19,957 nt of DNA from Catenibacterium mitsuoka_A (lineage in GTDB: Bacteria > Bacillota_I > Bacilli_A > Erysipelotrichales > Coprobacillaceae): NCBI RefSeq assembly GCF_964259225.1, contig NZ_CAXVKN010000045.1; one strand, 5' to 3'. This document shows, in pieces, positions 13,796 to 19,957 of the stretch. Position numbers and translations under genes: made by a program. The notes beneath the pieces are model-generated. The model made no database searches and was not told the DNA's origin. It saw nothing but the letters and a program-made list of their open reading frames with translations. Each line of letters opens with the position of its first letter. Position 1 is the first letter of the stretch.

Positions 13796-14581
13796 ATGGC
13801 AATAAGAGACATCATAGACTTATTAGAATCACAAGGTGAATGGGTGAATAGAAGCTGTACAAGAGATCGTATATTGTTTGGGGATGATCAAACAGAAATA
13901 AGTAAAGTCATTACTTGTTGGGTTGCGACTAATAAAGTGATTCAATATGCAATAGAACATGATATACATTTTATTATTTCACATGAGAATCCATTCTATC
14001 TCGCATCTACCACTTTACCTACATTAATTTATAAAGCACAAAAAGAAAAAGAAGCATTATTAAAGGAACATGATATTACAATCTATAGATGTCATGATTT
14101 ATGGGATGTCTATCCCGAATATGGCATTAGAGATAGCTGGGCTAACACATTAGATCTAGATTTTGAAGAATCACATGATCATTCTTACTATAGATATACA
14201 AATGATATTAATATGACTGTAGAAGAATGTGCACAGCATATTATTAATAAGATTAAACCTTATCACCAGCAAGGCATAGAAATCATAGGAGATAAGACTC
14301 AAACAATACATAGATTAGGCATAGGTACAGGGGCTTGTACAGATGTATTTGAAATGTATGAAGAAGGTGCAGATGCATGTTTAGTCAGTGATGATGGTGT
14401 AAGTAACTGGATAGGTGTTCAGTGGGCAGTAGATCATGATATTCCACTTATAGTGATTAATCATATGACATGTGAAGCACCAGGTATGGAACATATGGTA
14501 GAGTACTTGTCTAAACAGTTTCCAGAAGTGACTTTTACCTTTGTATCCAATGATTATGGTATATACCATATGGATGAATAA
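13796..14581 (+). CDS. NIF3-like (DUF34) dinuclear metal-centre protein
   Basis: A 261-aa NIF3/DUF34 protein, forming toroidal hexamers with two metals per subunit; exact reaction unsettled, with GTP cyclohydrolase-like and metal-chaperone proposals. Seen here: IHFIISHENPFY (H63-E64, where HH is usual), IYRCHDLWD (H100, D104), the glycine-rich LGIGTGACTDVFEMYEEGADACLVSDD core, and VINHMTCEAPGMEHM providing the usual H-x3-E ligands. The second His of the first motif is Glu, so the metal site may be altered. AAGGAG lies ten bases before the ATG. It sits between the RecJ-like gene and a broken regulator with no evident operon partner. Confidence 0.85.
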   Translation: MAIRDIIDLLESQGEWVNRSCTRDRILFGDDQTEISKVITCWVATNKVIQYAIEHDIHFIISHENPFYLASTTLPTLIYKAQKEKEALLKEHDITIYRCHDLWDVYPEYGIRDSWANTLDLDFEESHDHSYYRYTNDINMTVEECAQHIINKIKPYHQQGIEIIGDKTQTIHRLGIGTGACTDVFEMYEEGADACLVSDDGVSNWIGVQWAVDHDIPLIVINHMTCEAPGMEHMVEYLSKQFPEVTFTFVSNDYGIYHMDE

Positions 14582-14621
14582 GCATTTTTAAGCACGAATT
14601 TGATAAAAATGAAGTATAAAA

Positions 14622-14644
14622 ACAGTTCATGATATGATAACTGT
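14622..14644. promoter_or_regulatory. Inverted repeat upstream of the HTH gene
   Basis: ACAGTT (14622-14627) and AACTGT (14639-14644) flank an 11-base centre that contains TATGAT (14633-14638), a possible -10. A dyad placed over a promoter suggests an operator, perhaps for the adjacent RpiR-type regulator itself. Confidence 0.45.
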
Positions 14645-14655
14645 AAGGGAGGGAT

Positions 14656-14932
14656 ATGATGAATTGTTTTTTTTAATGCCTTATTTTTATTTATTAATAA
14701 TCCAGAAGTACGTGATATCAATTACCAGATTGCCTTAGGACTATTAGAGAATGGACATGAACTAGATTATCTGACAATCAATGAACTTGCAGAAAGATGT
14801 TTTGTTTCTACTTCTAGCTTAAATCGATTCTTTCGGATTTATGGCTACAATAAGTATATGATCTTTAAAGCAGTATTCTCTAGTATTCTTAAATCAGAAG
14901 ACTATGAAAGACTCATAGATATGTCATCTTAA
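14656..14932 (+). pseudogene. RpiR-type HTH regulator fragment, out of frame at a T8 run
   Basis: A strong GGGAGGG site precedes ATGATG at 14656, but that frame stops after six codons at 14674, right after eight consecutive T (14667-14674). With seven T the frame continues to 14932, giving 91 residues without stops: LFLFINNPEVRDINYQIALG, then a clear helix-turn-helix LTINELAERCFVSTSSLNRFFRIYGY. This is the N-terminal HTH_6 domain of RpiR/MurR regulators; the SIS sugar-phosphate domain is absent. It could be a decayed gene, a phase-variable gene, or one expressed by polymerase or ribosome slippage. A non-standard ATT start at 14663 would also enter the frame. Intact codons argue for recent or reversible change. 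Confidence 0.7.
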
Positions 14933-14933
14933 A

Positions 14934-14977
14934 TACCCTCCTATATGTATTCTATTAGAGAATTAGATAGGAGGGTA
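14934..14977. terminator. Long hairpin between the HTH and helicase genes
   Basis: TACCCTCCTAT (14934-14944) and ATAGGAGGGTA (14967-14977) pair over 11 bp; the loop contains a second small stem (ATTCT/AGAAT, 14949-14963). No U-run follows on either strand, so an intrinsic terminator is uncertain. It may act as a 3' stabiliser between convergent transcripts. Confidence 0.45.
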
Positions 14978-14998
14978 GTAGGTACATTTAGGTAAGTA

Positions 14999-17851
14999 TT
15001 AGGAAAGGATGTAATCGTAGATGTCTGATCTAACTGGTTGATCTAGATGATAGTAGATTTCGCATACTGGCACATCGTTAGCCATTGTGGTCTCTTCTAT
15101 TTTTGAAATATAGACTTCACCTAAATAATAGAATTCTTTTGAAGCAGCATCATCTTTATTTTTTCTAATAAACAAATAGATATTCGTTTTATTTTCTGCT
15201 GCTTTCACAAATTTTTCCATACCTGGATTAGTGATTCTAACATTGCTTTTAGACATAGCTACAAAGTTTTGTGCATCGATAAAGTGATCGGCATATTGTT
15301 GAGTATCTACAACAGATTCATCTTTATCATAATTAATAAATACTGGAAGAGTATTTGTACGTATATCATAGAAGTATCCACCAATATTTAATGGTACAAT
15401 ATTCTTTTCCCAGTTAAGCAATCGACAAACATCTTCGTATGTATACTTAGAGTATAAACAGAAATCGGTATTCTTATATCTATTAGAATACTCTTTTTTA
15501 TTTTTATCAATTGCATATTCAATGACTTCCATTACTTGATTCTTAAAATCTTCATTATTAAGTAACTTTAAGAACTGTGGTGAAGACTCAAAATTTTCAT
15601 CTAAGAAGACTGCTTTTTCAAACGTCTTTTTACTTGATCCTGTCATGAAATTCTGAGACAGAATATTTGAAATAGTTTCTATACCTACATCTGGTAATTC
15701 AATTTTATAATCACTATTTAAAGTTTCTTTTAAATGAGTGAGAAGATTTGTTCTTTTATTAATGATTAACTTTATAGCTTCTAATTCTTCTACACGTTTA
15801 CCAGAAGAAAGTTTAGATGAAATAAACTGAAGATATTTTTCTTCTAAAGTACTAAAGTGAATATGATAGTCTTTTTCATATTTAGATAAGAAGGTATGAT
15901 AACAACCTAGTGATTTGTTTTGGAACATTAATTGAACATCAATGGCACCATATTGTTCGAATTCTTTTAAACGAGGAATTCTACCTAGCTTTTCTTTTAA
16001 CTGTTTATAAGAGTCCTTAATAAGTCTTACCTGTGTGAAATTTGCTGCATCGATAGATTGATAAATTTTCTTTTCTGTAATTTGATCAAACTGAATAGTA
16101 GAAGCACCGGGTGTTATAAGTGAACCTTCACATACAAACTGTCTTAATGAGTCTTTGTTGTAATTAGTTTGTCCTGACAAAGCAACAGGGATTAAGAAGT
16201 TCTTTTCATAGTTACCAATAAAATCAATAATGACAACATATTCTTTCGAATCATTTTTTCTTAAACCACGTCCTAATTGTTGCACAAATACGATTGCTGA
16301 TTCAGTAGGTCTTAACATAACAACTTGATTCACTTTAGGAATATCAATACCTTCATTAAAGATATCAACCGTGAATATATAATCTAATGAATTCTCATCA
16401 TTAGATTCTAAAGAATCAATTGCTTTTTGTCTCATCTCTTCAGAAGAGTCGCCAGTTAATGCAATTGTTTTATATCCTCTCATATTAAATAGCTGTGAAA
16501 GCTTTTCACATTCATCCTTGCGACTACAGAAGATTAAACCGTGAATACGATCACCGCTATAACCATATTCATTGATTTTTTCTATAATATAATCTACTCG
16601 TAGTTCTGATGTGAGAATATTGAATTCTGATTTATCATCAATTTCGATTCCATCGATAGTCATATCTGTTATTCCATAATAATGGAAAGGACAGAGTAGG
16701 TTATATTCCATAGCTTGTATTAATCTAATTTCATAAGCAATATTGTGATCAAACATTTCATATATATCAAAGTCATCACTTCTTTCAGGTGTTGCAGACA
16801 TACCTAATAAAAACTTTGGTTTAAAGTAATCTACAATATCTTGATAAGACTGTGCACCGGCGCGATGTACTTCATCTATAATAATGTAATCAAAAGCATC
16901 TCTTTCAAACATTTCTCTATATTCTTTTTTATGAATTGTCTGTACAGTAGAAAAGATGAAATCTGAATCAGTTTCTTTTGTGTTTCCAGAAAAGATTCCC
17001 ATAGATACGTTACGAATTAAATATTTGAAGGAACGTAATGCGGCTTCTGCAATATTTCTTCTATGAACAACAAATAATAATCTTTTTGGTTTAAAGCGTT
17101 TTACATCAAATGCAGATAAAAAAGTCTTACCAGTACCAGTTGCTGATATAAGAAGAGCTTTATCTTTATTATTGTCTCTTAGATTCTTTAATGATTTTAA
17201 AGCTTCTTCCTGCATTTTGTTTGGCTTTATTGTTTTTGAACTTTGTACTGAAGTAGGACGAACGGGTTTTACATAAGTTTCTTTATAACTTTCAATCCAT
17301 TCGTTTGTTAGAGGTGTAGATAATTCCCATTGAATATCAAATTCATTTGAAACTTGTGAAGCAAGTTCACCGTTTTCGTGAGATGTGAAAAATAAGTCCC
17401 ACTCTTGATTTGATTCTAATGCTGTTTGAGTTAAGTTTGAGCTGCCTACAATAATGTCACGATGATCTCCTGTATGGAAAATAAATCCTTTAGGATGGAA
17501 ACCGCAATGTTCTTGTTCAAATATTCTTACTTCTATGTTAGTAAAAGAAAGGAGTTGCTTAAACATTTTAGGAGCATTAAAACCTAAATAGGTAGATGTA
17601 ATAATACGCCCTTTGACACCTTTCTCTTTTAAATTTAATAGTATCTGCTTTAAAACGGCAAGTCCGGATTCACTAATAAATGCAACTGAAAATTCAAAAT
17701 AGTCACATTCTTTTAATCTTTTAGTTATTTCAAATGCGAGATTCATTCTTCTTTTATAATCATTGAAAAATAATTTAGGTCTTAAATCCTTGTTACAAGG
17801 AAAAGACTTATCAATAAAGCTTGTATGCAATGCTTTGTTTAATTCATCCAT
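14999..17851 (-). CDS. PLD nuclease-like/SF2 helicase/DUF3427 protein
   Basis: A 950-aa multidomain protein. Residues about 30-175 form a phospholipase D-like nuclease domain with HPK (119-121) and GSSNLT (136-141). An SF2 DEAD/DEAH helicase follows: SATGTGKT Walker A (236-243), DEVH (326-329), MSATP (351-355), motif V near FNEGIDIP (498-505), motif VI QQLGRGLRK (524-532). The C-terminus (about 600-950) resembles DUF3427, with LNWEKN at 812 and PVFINYDKDE. Such proteins suggest ATP-driven DNA translocation coupled to cleavage, in repair or anti-phage defence; no activity is proven. Start 17851 is set by AAGGAG nine bases upstream; the frame extends to 17920 but crosses the promoter. The Nudix gene is immediately upstream. 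Confidence 0.9.
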   Translation of the reverse strand: MDELNKALHTSFIDKSFPCNKDLRPKLFFNDYKRRMNLAFEITKRLKECDYFEFSVAFISESGLAVLKQILLNLKEKGVKGRIITSTYLGFNAPKMFKQLLSFTNIEVRIFEQEHCGFHPKGFIFHTGDHRDIIVGSSNLTQTALESNQEWDLFFTSHENGELASQVSNEFDIQWELSTPLTNEWIESYKETYVKPVRPTSVQSSKTIKPNKMQEEALKSLKNLRDNNKDKALLISATGTGKTFLSAFDVKRFKPKRLLFVVHRRNIAEAALRSFKYLIRNVSMGIFSGNTKETDSDFIFSTVQTIHKKEYREMFERDAFDYIIIDEVHRAGAQSYQDIVDYFKPKFLLGMSATPERSDDFDIYEMFDHNIAYEIRLIQAMEYNLLCPFHYYGITDMTIDGIEIDDKSEFNILTSELRVDYIIEKINEYGYSGDRIHGLIFCSRKDECEKLSQLFNMRGYKTIALTGDSSEEMRQKAIDSLESNDENSLDYIFTVDIFNEGIDIPKVNQVVMLRPTESAIVFVQQLGRGLRKNDSKEYVVIIDFIGNYEKNFLIPVALSGQTNYNKDSLRQFVCEGSLITPGASTIQFDQITEKKIYQSIDAANFTQVRLIKDSYKQLKEKLGRIPRLKEFEQYGAIDVQLMFQNKSLGCYHTFLSKYEKDYHIHFSTLEEKYLQFISSKLSSGKRVEELEAIKLIINKRTNLLTHLKETLNSDYKIELPDVGIETISNILSQNFMTGSSKKTFEKAVFLDENFESSPQFLKLLNNEDFKNQVMEVIEYAIDKNKKEYSNRYKNTDFCLYSKYTYEDVCRLLNWEKNIVPLNIGGYFYDIRTNTLPVFINYDKDESVVDTQQYADHFIDAQNFVAMSKSNVRITNPGMEKFVKAAENKTNIYLFIRKNKDDAASKEFYYLGEVYISKIEETTMANDVPVCEIYYHLDQPVRSDIYDYILS

Positions 17852-17885
17852 ATAGAATAACTCCTTTAATACGAAAACTAATACA

Positions 17886-17894
17886 ATTATATCA
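17886..17894 (-). promoter_or_regulatory. Extended -10 promoter of the helicase gene
   Basis: Minus strand TGATATAAT, an extended -10, lies about 35 bp upstream of the helicase start and just after the Nudix terminator. It gives the helicase transcription independent of the Nudix gene. Confidence 0.6.
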
Positions 17895-17906
17895 TATGTT
17901 TGAAAT

Positions 17907-17940
17907 AAAAAAGAAACCAAACGTGTTAAGCTTGATTTCT
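17907..17940 (-). terminator. Nudix gene terminator
   Basis: AGAAATCAA (17940-17932) pairs with TTGGTTTCT (17920-17912, one U-G), followed by six U. The Nudix stop codon lies in the loop. With the helicase promoter just after, this partially separates the two genes' expression. Confidence 0.75.
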
Positions 17941-18315
17941 TGCAATTAGTTTTTCAATAATTTGTGAGTCAGCTGGTACCCATACAACATCTTCCTGTCC
18001 AGGAATAATCCACTTACAATCTTCATGTTCTAGTAATTCATAATGATTATCTGGAATATGACATAAGAAGCAATCCATTTCTAATATGAATGTTGGATAA
18101 TCATAGTGAACATGCATAAAGAATTCATCTACGATTAAATGTGCGTTCATTTCTTCTTTTAATTCTCTGATAAGTGCATTTTCAGGAGTTTCACCTGGTT
18201 CGATTTTTCCGCCAGGAAATTCATACATTCCTTCAAATTCACCATAACCTCTTTTTGCAATCATGATTTTATCATCTTTACAGATAATAGCTGCTACTAC
18301 ATTTATTGTTTTCAT
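17926..18315 (-). CDS. Nudix hydrolase, MutT-like NTP pyrophosphohydrolase
   Basis: A 129-aa Nudix enzyme likely to hydrolyse (oxidised or non-canonical) nucleoside triphosphates to monophosphates. The Nudix box runs from G36 to A58 (GKIEPGETPENALIRELKEE then MNA), with the metal-binding REL-EE intact; the usual Gly after EE is Asn, as in some MutT relatives. The preceding KRGYGEFEGMYEFPGG matches the 8-oxo-dGTPase type. Start 18315 is chosen because AAAGGA lies eight bases upstream; the ATG at 18324 overlaps that site. It immediately precedes the PLD-helicase-DUF3427 gene on the same strand, a pairing I recall as recurrent in Firmicutes. Confidence 0.9.
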   Translation of the reverse strand: MKTINVVAAIICKDDKIMIAKRGYGEFEGMYEFPGGKIEPGETPENALIRELKEEMNAHLIVDEFFMHVHYDYPTFILEMDCFLCHIPDNHYELLEHEDCKWIIPGQEDVVWVPADSQIIEKLIARNQA

Positions 18316-18341
18316 TTGATACATCCTTTCATTACGTGTCT

Positions 18342-18369
18342 ATTTTATCACAAATGAATAGAATTTCAA
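18342..18369 (-). promoter_or_regulatory. Promoter of the Nudix gene
   Basis: Minus strand TTGAAA (18369-18364), 16-bp spacer, TAAAAT (18347-18342) with TG one base upstream (extended -10). It lies about 27 bp before the start codon. Confidence 0.7.
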
Positions 18370-18816
18370 AAATACGGTGTGCTTATTGTATATGGATATT
18401 CTTTTGAAAAAACTTATGTAACAATTGTGTTTAATGAAGCAAAATTATAAAAATGATTTGAAATATGATATTAGATCAGTATCTGAAGATTAGTATTGAA
18501 TAATAAAGGTGCCTTAACTATAATCTTATTGTTCATAAACGTCGATTATATCAATTTACCTAAGAGGTGAATTTTCAATTCTGTTATAAAAACTACAACC
18601 TTATTACAACAAATGGACTACAATGTTATTACGGTGTGGGAATGTGAAATCAAAGAAGATTTTGATCAATAATGAAACTACTCATAGAAGAAATTACACA
18701 ATGATGGAATACTCTCTAGTAGGATGCTCTAATGGTGGATATATGACTATGGAAATGGTTAGGATAACATGGGAACTAGATTGTTCCTCTTTTTTATATT
18801 ATGAAACTGCTCATGT
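18370..18816. other. Long spacer with tandem repeat and an orphan terminator
   Basis: No convincing gene: a 76-codon plus-strand frame at 18623 lacks a ribosome binding site and any family resemblance. ACTACAAnnTTATTAC occurs twice with a 25-bp period (18592-18607 and 18617-18632). A short hairpin GGAAC/GTTCC (18772-18787) followed by TCTTTTTT looks like an intrinsic terminator with no gene before it, so a small RNA may end here. No convincing promoter for it is seen. The rest is A/T-rich. Confidence 0.4.
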
Positions 18817-18845
18817 TTGTAAGCTATATTGTGATAGAATATGCT
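18817..18845 (+). promoter_or_regulatory. Promoter of the Cof-type HAD gene
   Basis: TTGTAA (18817-18822), 17-bp spacer, TATGCT (18840-18845), 25 bp upstream of the ATG. Confidence 0.65.
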
Positions 18846-18870
18846 ACATATAAAAAGGGGGAATTAAAGT

Positions 18871-19692
18871 ATGTATAAGTTAGTCGCATTTGATATGGAT
18901 GGAACTCTTCTTAATAGCCAAAAGAAGATTTCTAGTAAAACAATAGAAGCTATTAATAAAGCAATTGATGCAGGAAAGATTGTGATACTTAATACAGGAA
19001 GATGTCCTGCAGAACTTAAGGAGTATAGAGAAGTGCTGCCAAGACTACGCTATGTGAATTGTGTCAGTGGTGCACTTGTCTATGATTATGAAGAAGAAAG
19101 AAGTATCTATGAATCACCATTAAGTGAAGAGGAAGTCAAAACATTGATTCAAATTGGTAAGGAAACTGATGAGATGGTTCATTTAATGGGAATTACATCT
19201 GTAGTAGAAAAAGATAAAGTGCCACATATGAACGATTATTATATGGGTGTCTACCAGCCGATGTATGAAGAAGTCACTACTAAAGTAGATAATATTTATG
19301 ACTATTATGTAGGTAATCCTTATTCAGTACATAAGCTTAACATTTATCATCATTCAAAAGCTGCAAGAGATCATACAAGAAAAGCTATTAAAGAAGCAGG
19401 ACTTGAATTAGAAATGAAAGATTCAGAAGCAACAGGCTTAGAAATGAATGCGAAAGGTGTAGATAAAGGAACTGGATTAAAACAGTTATGTCATCATTTA
19501 GGTATCTCTATTGAAGAGACTATAGTAGTAGGTGATGCAGATAATGATAAGGAAGCATTAGAAACTGCAGGTCTTGCAGTTGCAATGGGGAATGCGAAAG
19601 AGAGTATTAAAGAAATCAGTGATGTAATTGTATCTGATAATGATCATGATGGATGTGCTGAGGTTATAGAGAAGTATTTACTTGAGGAGTAA
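18871..19692 (+). CDS. Cof-type HAD-IIB sugar-phosphate phosphatase
   Basis: A 273-aa cytoplasmic HAD phosphatase of the Cof/YidA group, which dephosphorylates sugar phosphates, flavin or pyridoxal phosphate precursors; the substrate is not predictable. Motif I DMDGT (D8, D10), motif II NTGR (41-44), motif III lysine at K199 in GVDKGTGL, motif IV GDADND (221-226), and the C2-type cap between residues about 80 and 185. The full length contrasts with the broken paralog at 9048. AAGGGGGAA precedes the ATG by seven bases. It has its own promoter and a terminator that starts inside the coding end. Confidence 0.93.
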   Translation: MYKLVAFDMDGTLLNSQKKISSKTIEAINKAIDAGKIVILNTGRCPAELKEYREVLPRLRYVNCVSGALVYDYEEERSIYESPLSEEEVKTLIQIGKETDEMVHLMGITSVVEKDKVPHMNDYYMGVYQPMYEEVTTKVDNIYDYYVGNPYSVHKLNIYHHSKAARDHTRKAIKEAGLELEMKDSEATGLEMNAKGVDKGTGLKQLCHHLGISIEETIVVGDADNDKEALETAGLAVAMGNAKESIKEISDVIVSDNDHDGCAEVIEKYLLEE

Positions 19693-19708
19693 GTGCTTCT
19701 CTTTTTTT
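19668..19708 (+). terminator. Terminator overlapping the 3' end of the HAD gene
   Basis: A 15-bp stem (19668-19682 with 19688-19702, two G-U pairs) encloses a five-base loop and ends in U7. Its 5' arm lies within the last codons of the gene. Confidence 0.85.
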
Positions 19709-19835
19709 GCTATATTTGAGCTATAAAGAGCGTTAGAGAAATAATACTAAAATTAATTGAAATAAAATTATGTAGCACAGAAGGGCTAAAAACTCTATTT
19801 AGAAATAAATTTTAAATAAAATTCAAAAAAAACAC
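19709..19835. promoter_or_regulatory. A/T-rich upstream region of the rRNA promoter
   Basis: No gene is present. The last 40 bases (about 19797-19834) are almost pure A/T with phased A-runs, resembling an UP element that binds the RNA polymerase alpha C-terminal domain. Confidence 0.45.
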
Positions 19836-19864
19836 TTTACAAGTGTTGGAATATTGGGTATTAT
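19836..19864 (+). promoter_or_regulatory. rRNA operon promoter
   Basis: TTTACA (19836-19841), 17-bp spacer, TATTAT (19859-19864), just downstream of an A/T-rich UP-like tract and upstream of an rRNA leader. Predicted +1 is about 19871. Confidence 0.75.
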
Positions 19865-19870
19865 AGACAG

Positions 19871-19957
19871 GCAGTCCGCAAGACGGGCTGAGACAGAACA
19901 TTGAAAACTGAACAGATACACGTCAGATTTATTTGAAAACATTTAATTGATGAGCTG
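19871..19957 (+). other. 16S rRNA leader (partial; 16S gene lies beyond the window)
   Basis: The transcript would open with a hairpin CAGTCCG/CGGGCTG (19872-19890), then ACATTGAAAACTGAACAG, a segment typical of Firmicutes rRNA leaders and spacers, and reaches GATGAGCTG at the window end. The start of mature 16S (AGAGTTTGATC) is not in the window and should follow within a few dozen bases. Confidence 0.75.

Noticed and set aside
18623..18853. 76-codon frame before the HAD gene
   Set aside because: No RBS, odd composition with many Cys/Tyr, runs through a terminator and the HAD promoter.
8..19845. CTTTACAAGTG shared between the window start and the rRNA promoter
   Set aside because: An 11-base match; the second copy is explained by the TTTACA -35 box, and the surroundings do not align.

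Overview
The window is low-GC Firmicutes DNA. Strong GGAGG-type ribosome binding sites, TTGnnn-17-TATAAT promoters, intrinsic terminators and a Firmicutes-type rRNA leader point to the Erysipelotrichia/Coprobacillaceae area (Catenibacterium- or Kandleria-like). That genus-level placement is inference; no rRNA gene lies inside the window.

Layout. Positions 1-2450 (minus strand): a stand-alone AICAR transformylase controlled by a ZTP riboswitch with an overlapping terminator, followed by murB, which seems to start at its own +1 (leaderless). Positions 2474-3360 (plus strand): about 880 bp with no credible ORF, holding two consecutive promoter-to-terminator units. Each promoter carries a cre (CcpA) box over its -35, which suggests two carbon-regulated structured RNAs. 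Positions 3362-5236 (minus): an ABC-F gene broken by a deletion in its second ATPase domain, preceded by a 63-aa protein. A 20-bp palindrome containing back-to-back -10 boxes separates this from a 32-aa membrane peptide and an EamA transporter. Positions 6205-7265: an Rrf2 regulator divergent from desulfoferrodoxin, with a dyad over the Rrf2 promoter. Then come O-acetylhomoserine sulfhydrylase, a small SSB, a HAD phosphatase gene split by a decayed IS200/IS605-like element, a second EamA transporter and a MATE exporter.

Positions 12524-14932: a RecJ-like protein whose catalytic motifs are nearly all replaced, a NIF3-like metal protein, and a short RpiR-type HTH gene interrupted at a T8 run. 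Positions 14999-18315 (minus): a Nudix hydrolase followed by a 950-aa PLD nuclease/SF2 helicase/DUF3427 protein, a possible nucleic-acid repair or defence pair. The window ends with a Cof-type HAD phosphatase and the promoter and leader of an rRNA operon whose 16S gene lies beyond the edge.

Most genes are metabolic, transport or housekeeping units with individual promoters and terminators, many of them bidirectional between convergent genes. The most notable items are the two cre-controlled RNA units, the catalytically eroded RecJ paralog, the PLD-helicase/Nudix pair, the T8-interrupted regulator and the ZTP switch. Three loci (ABC-F, the split HAD, the HTH regulator) show gene decay.
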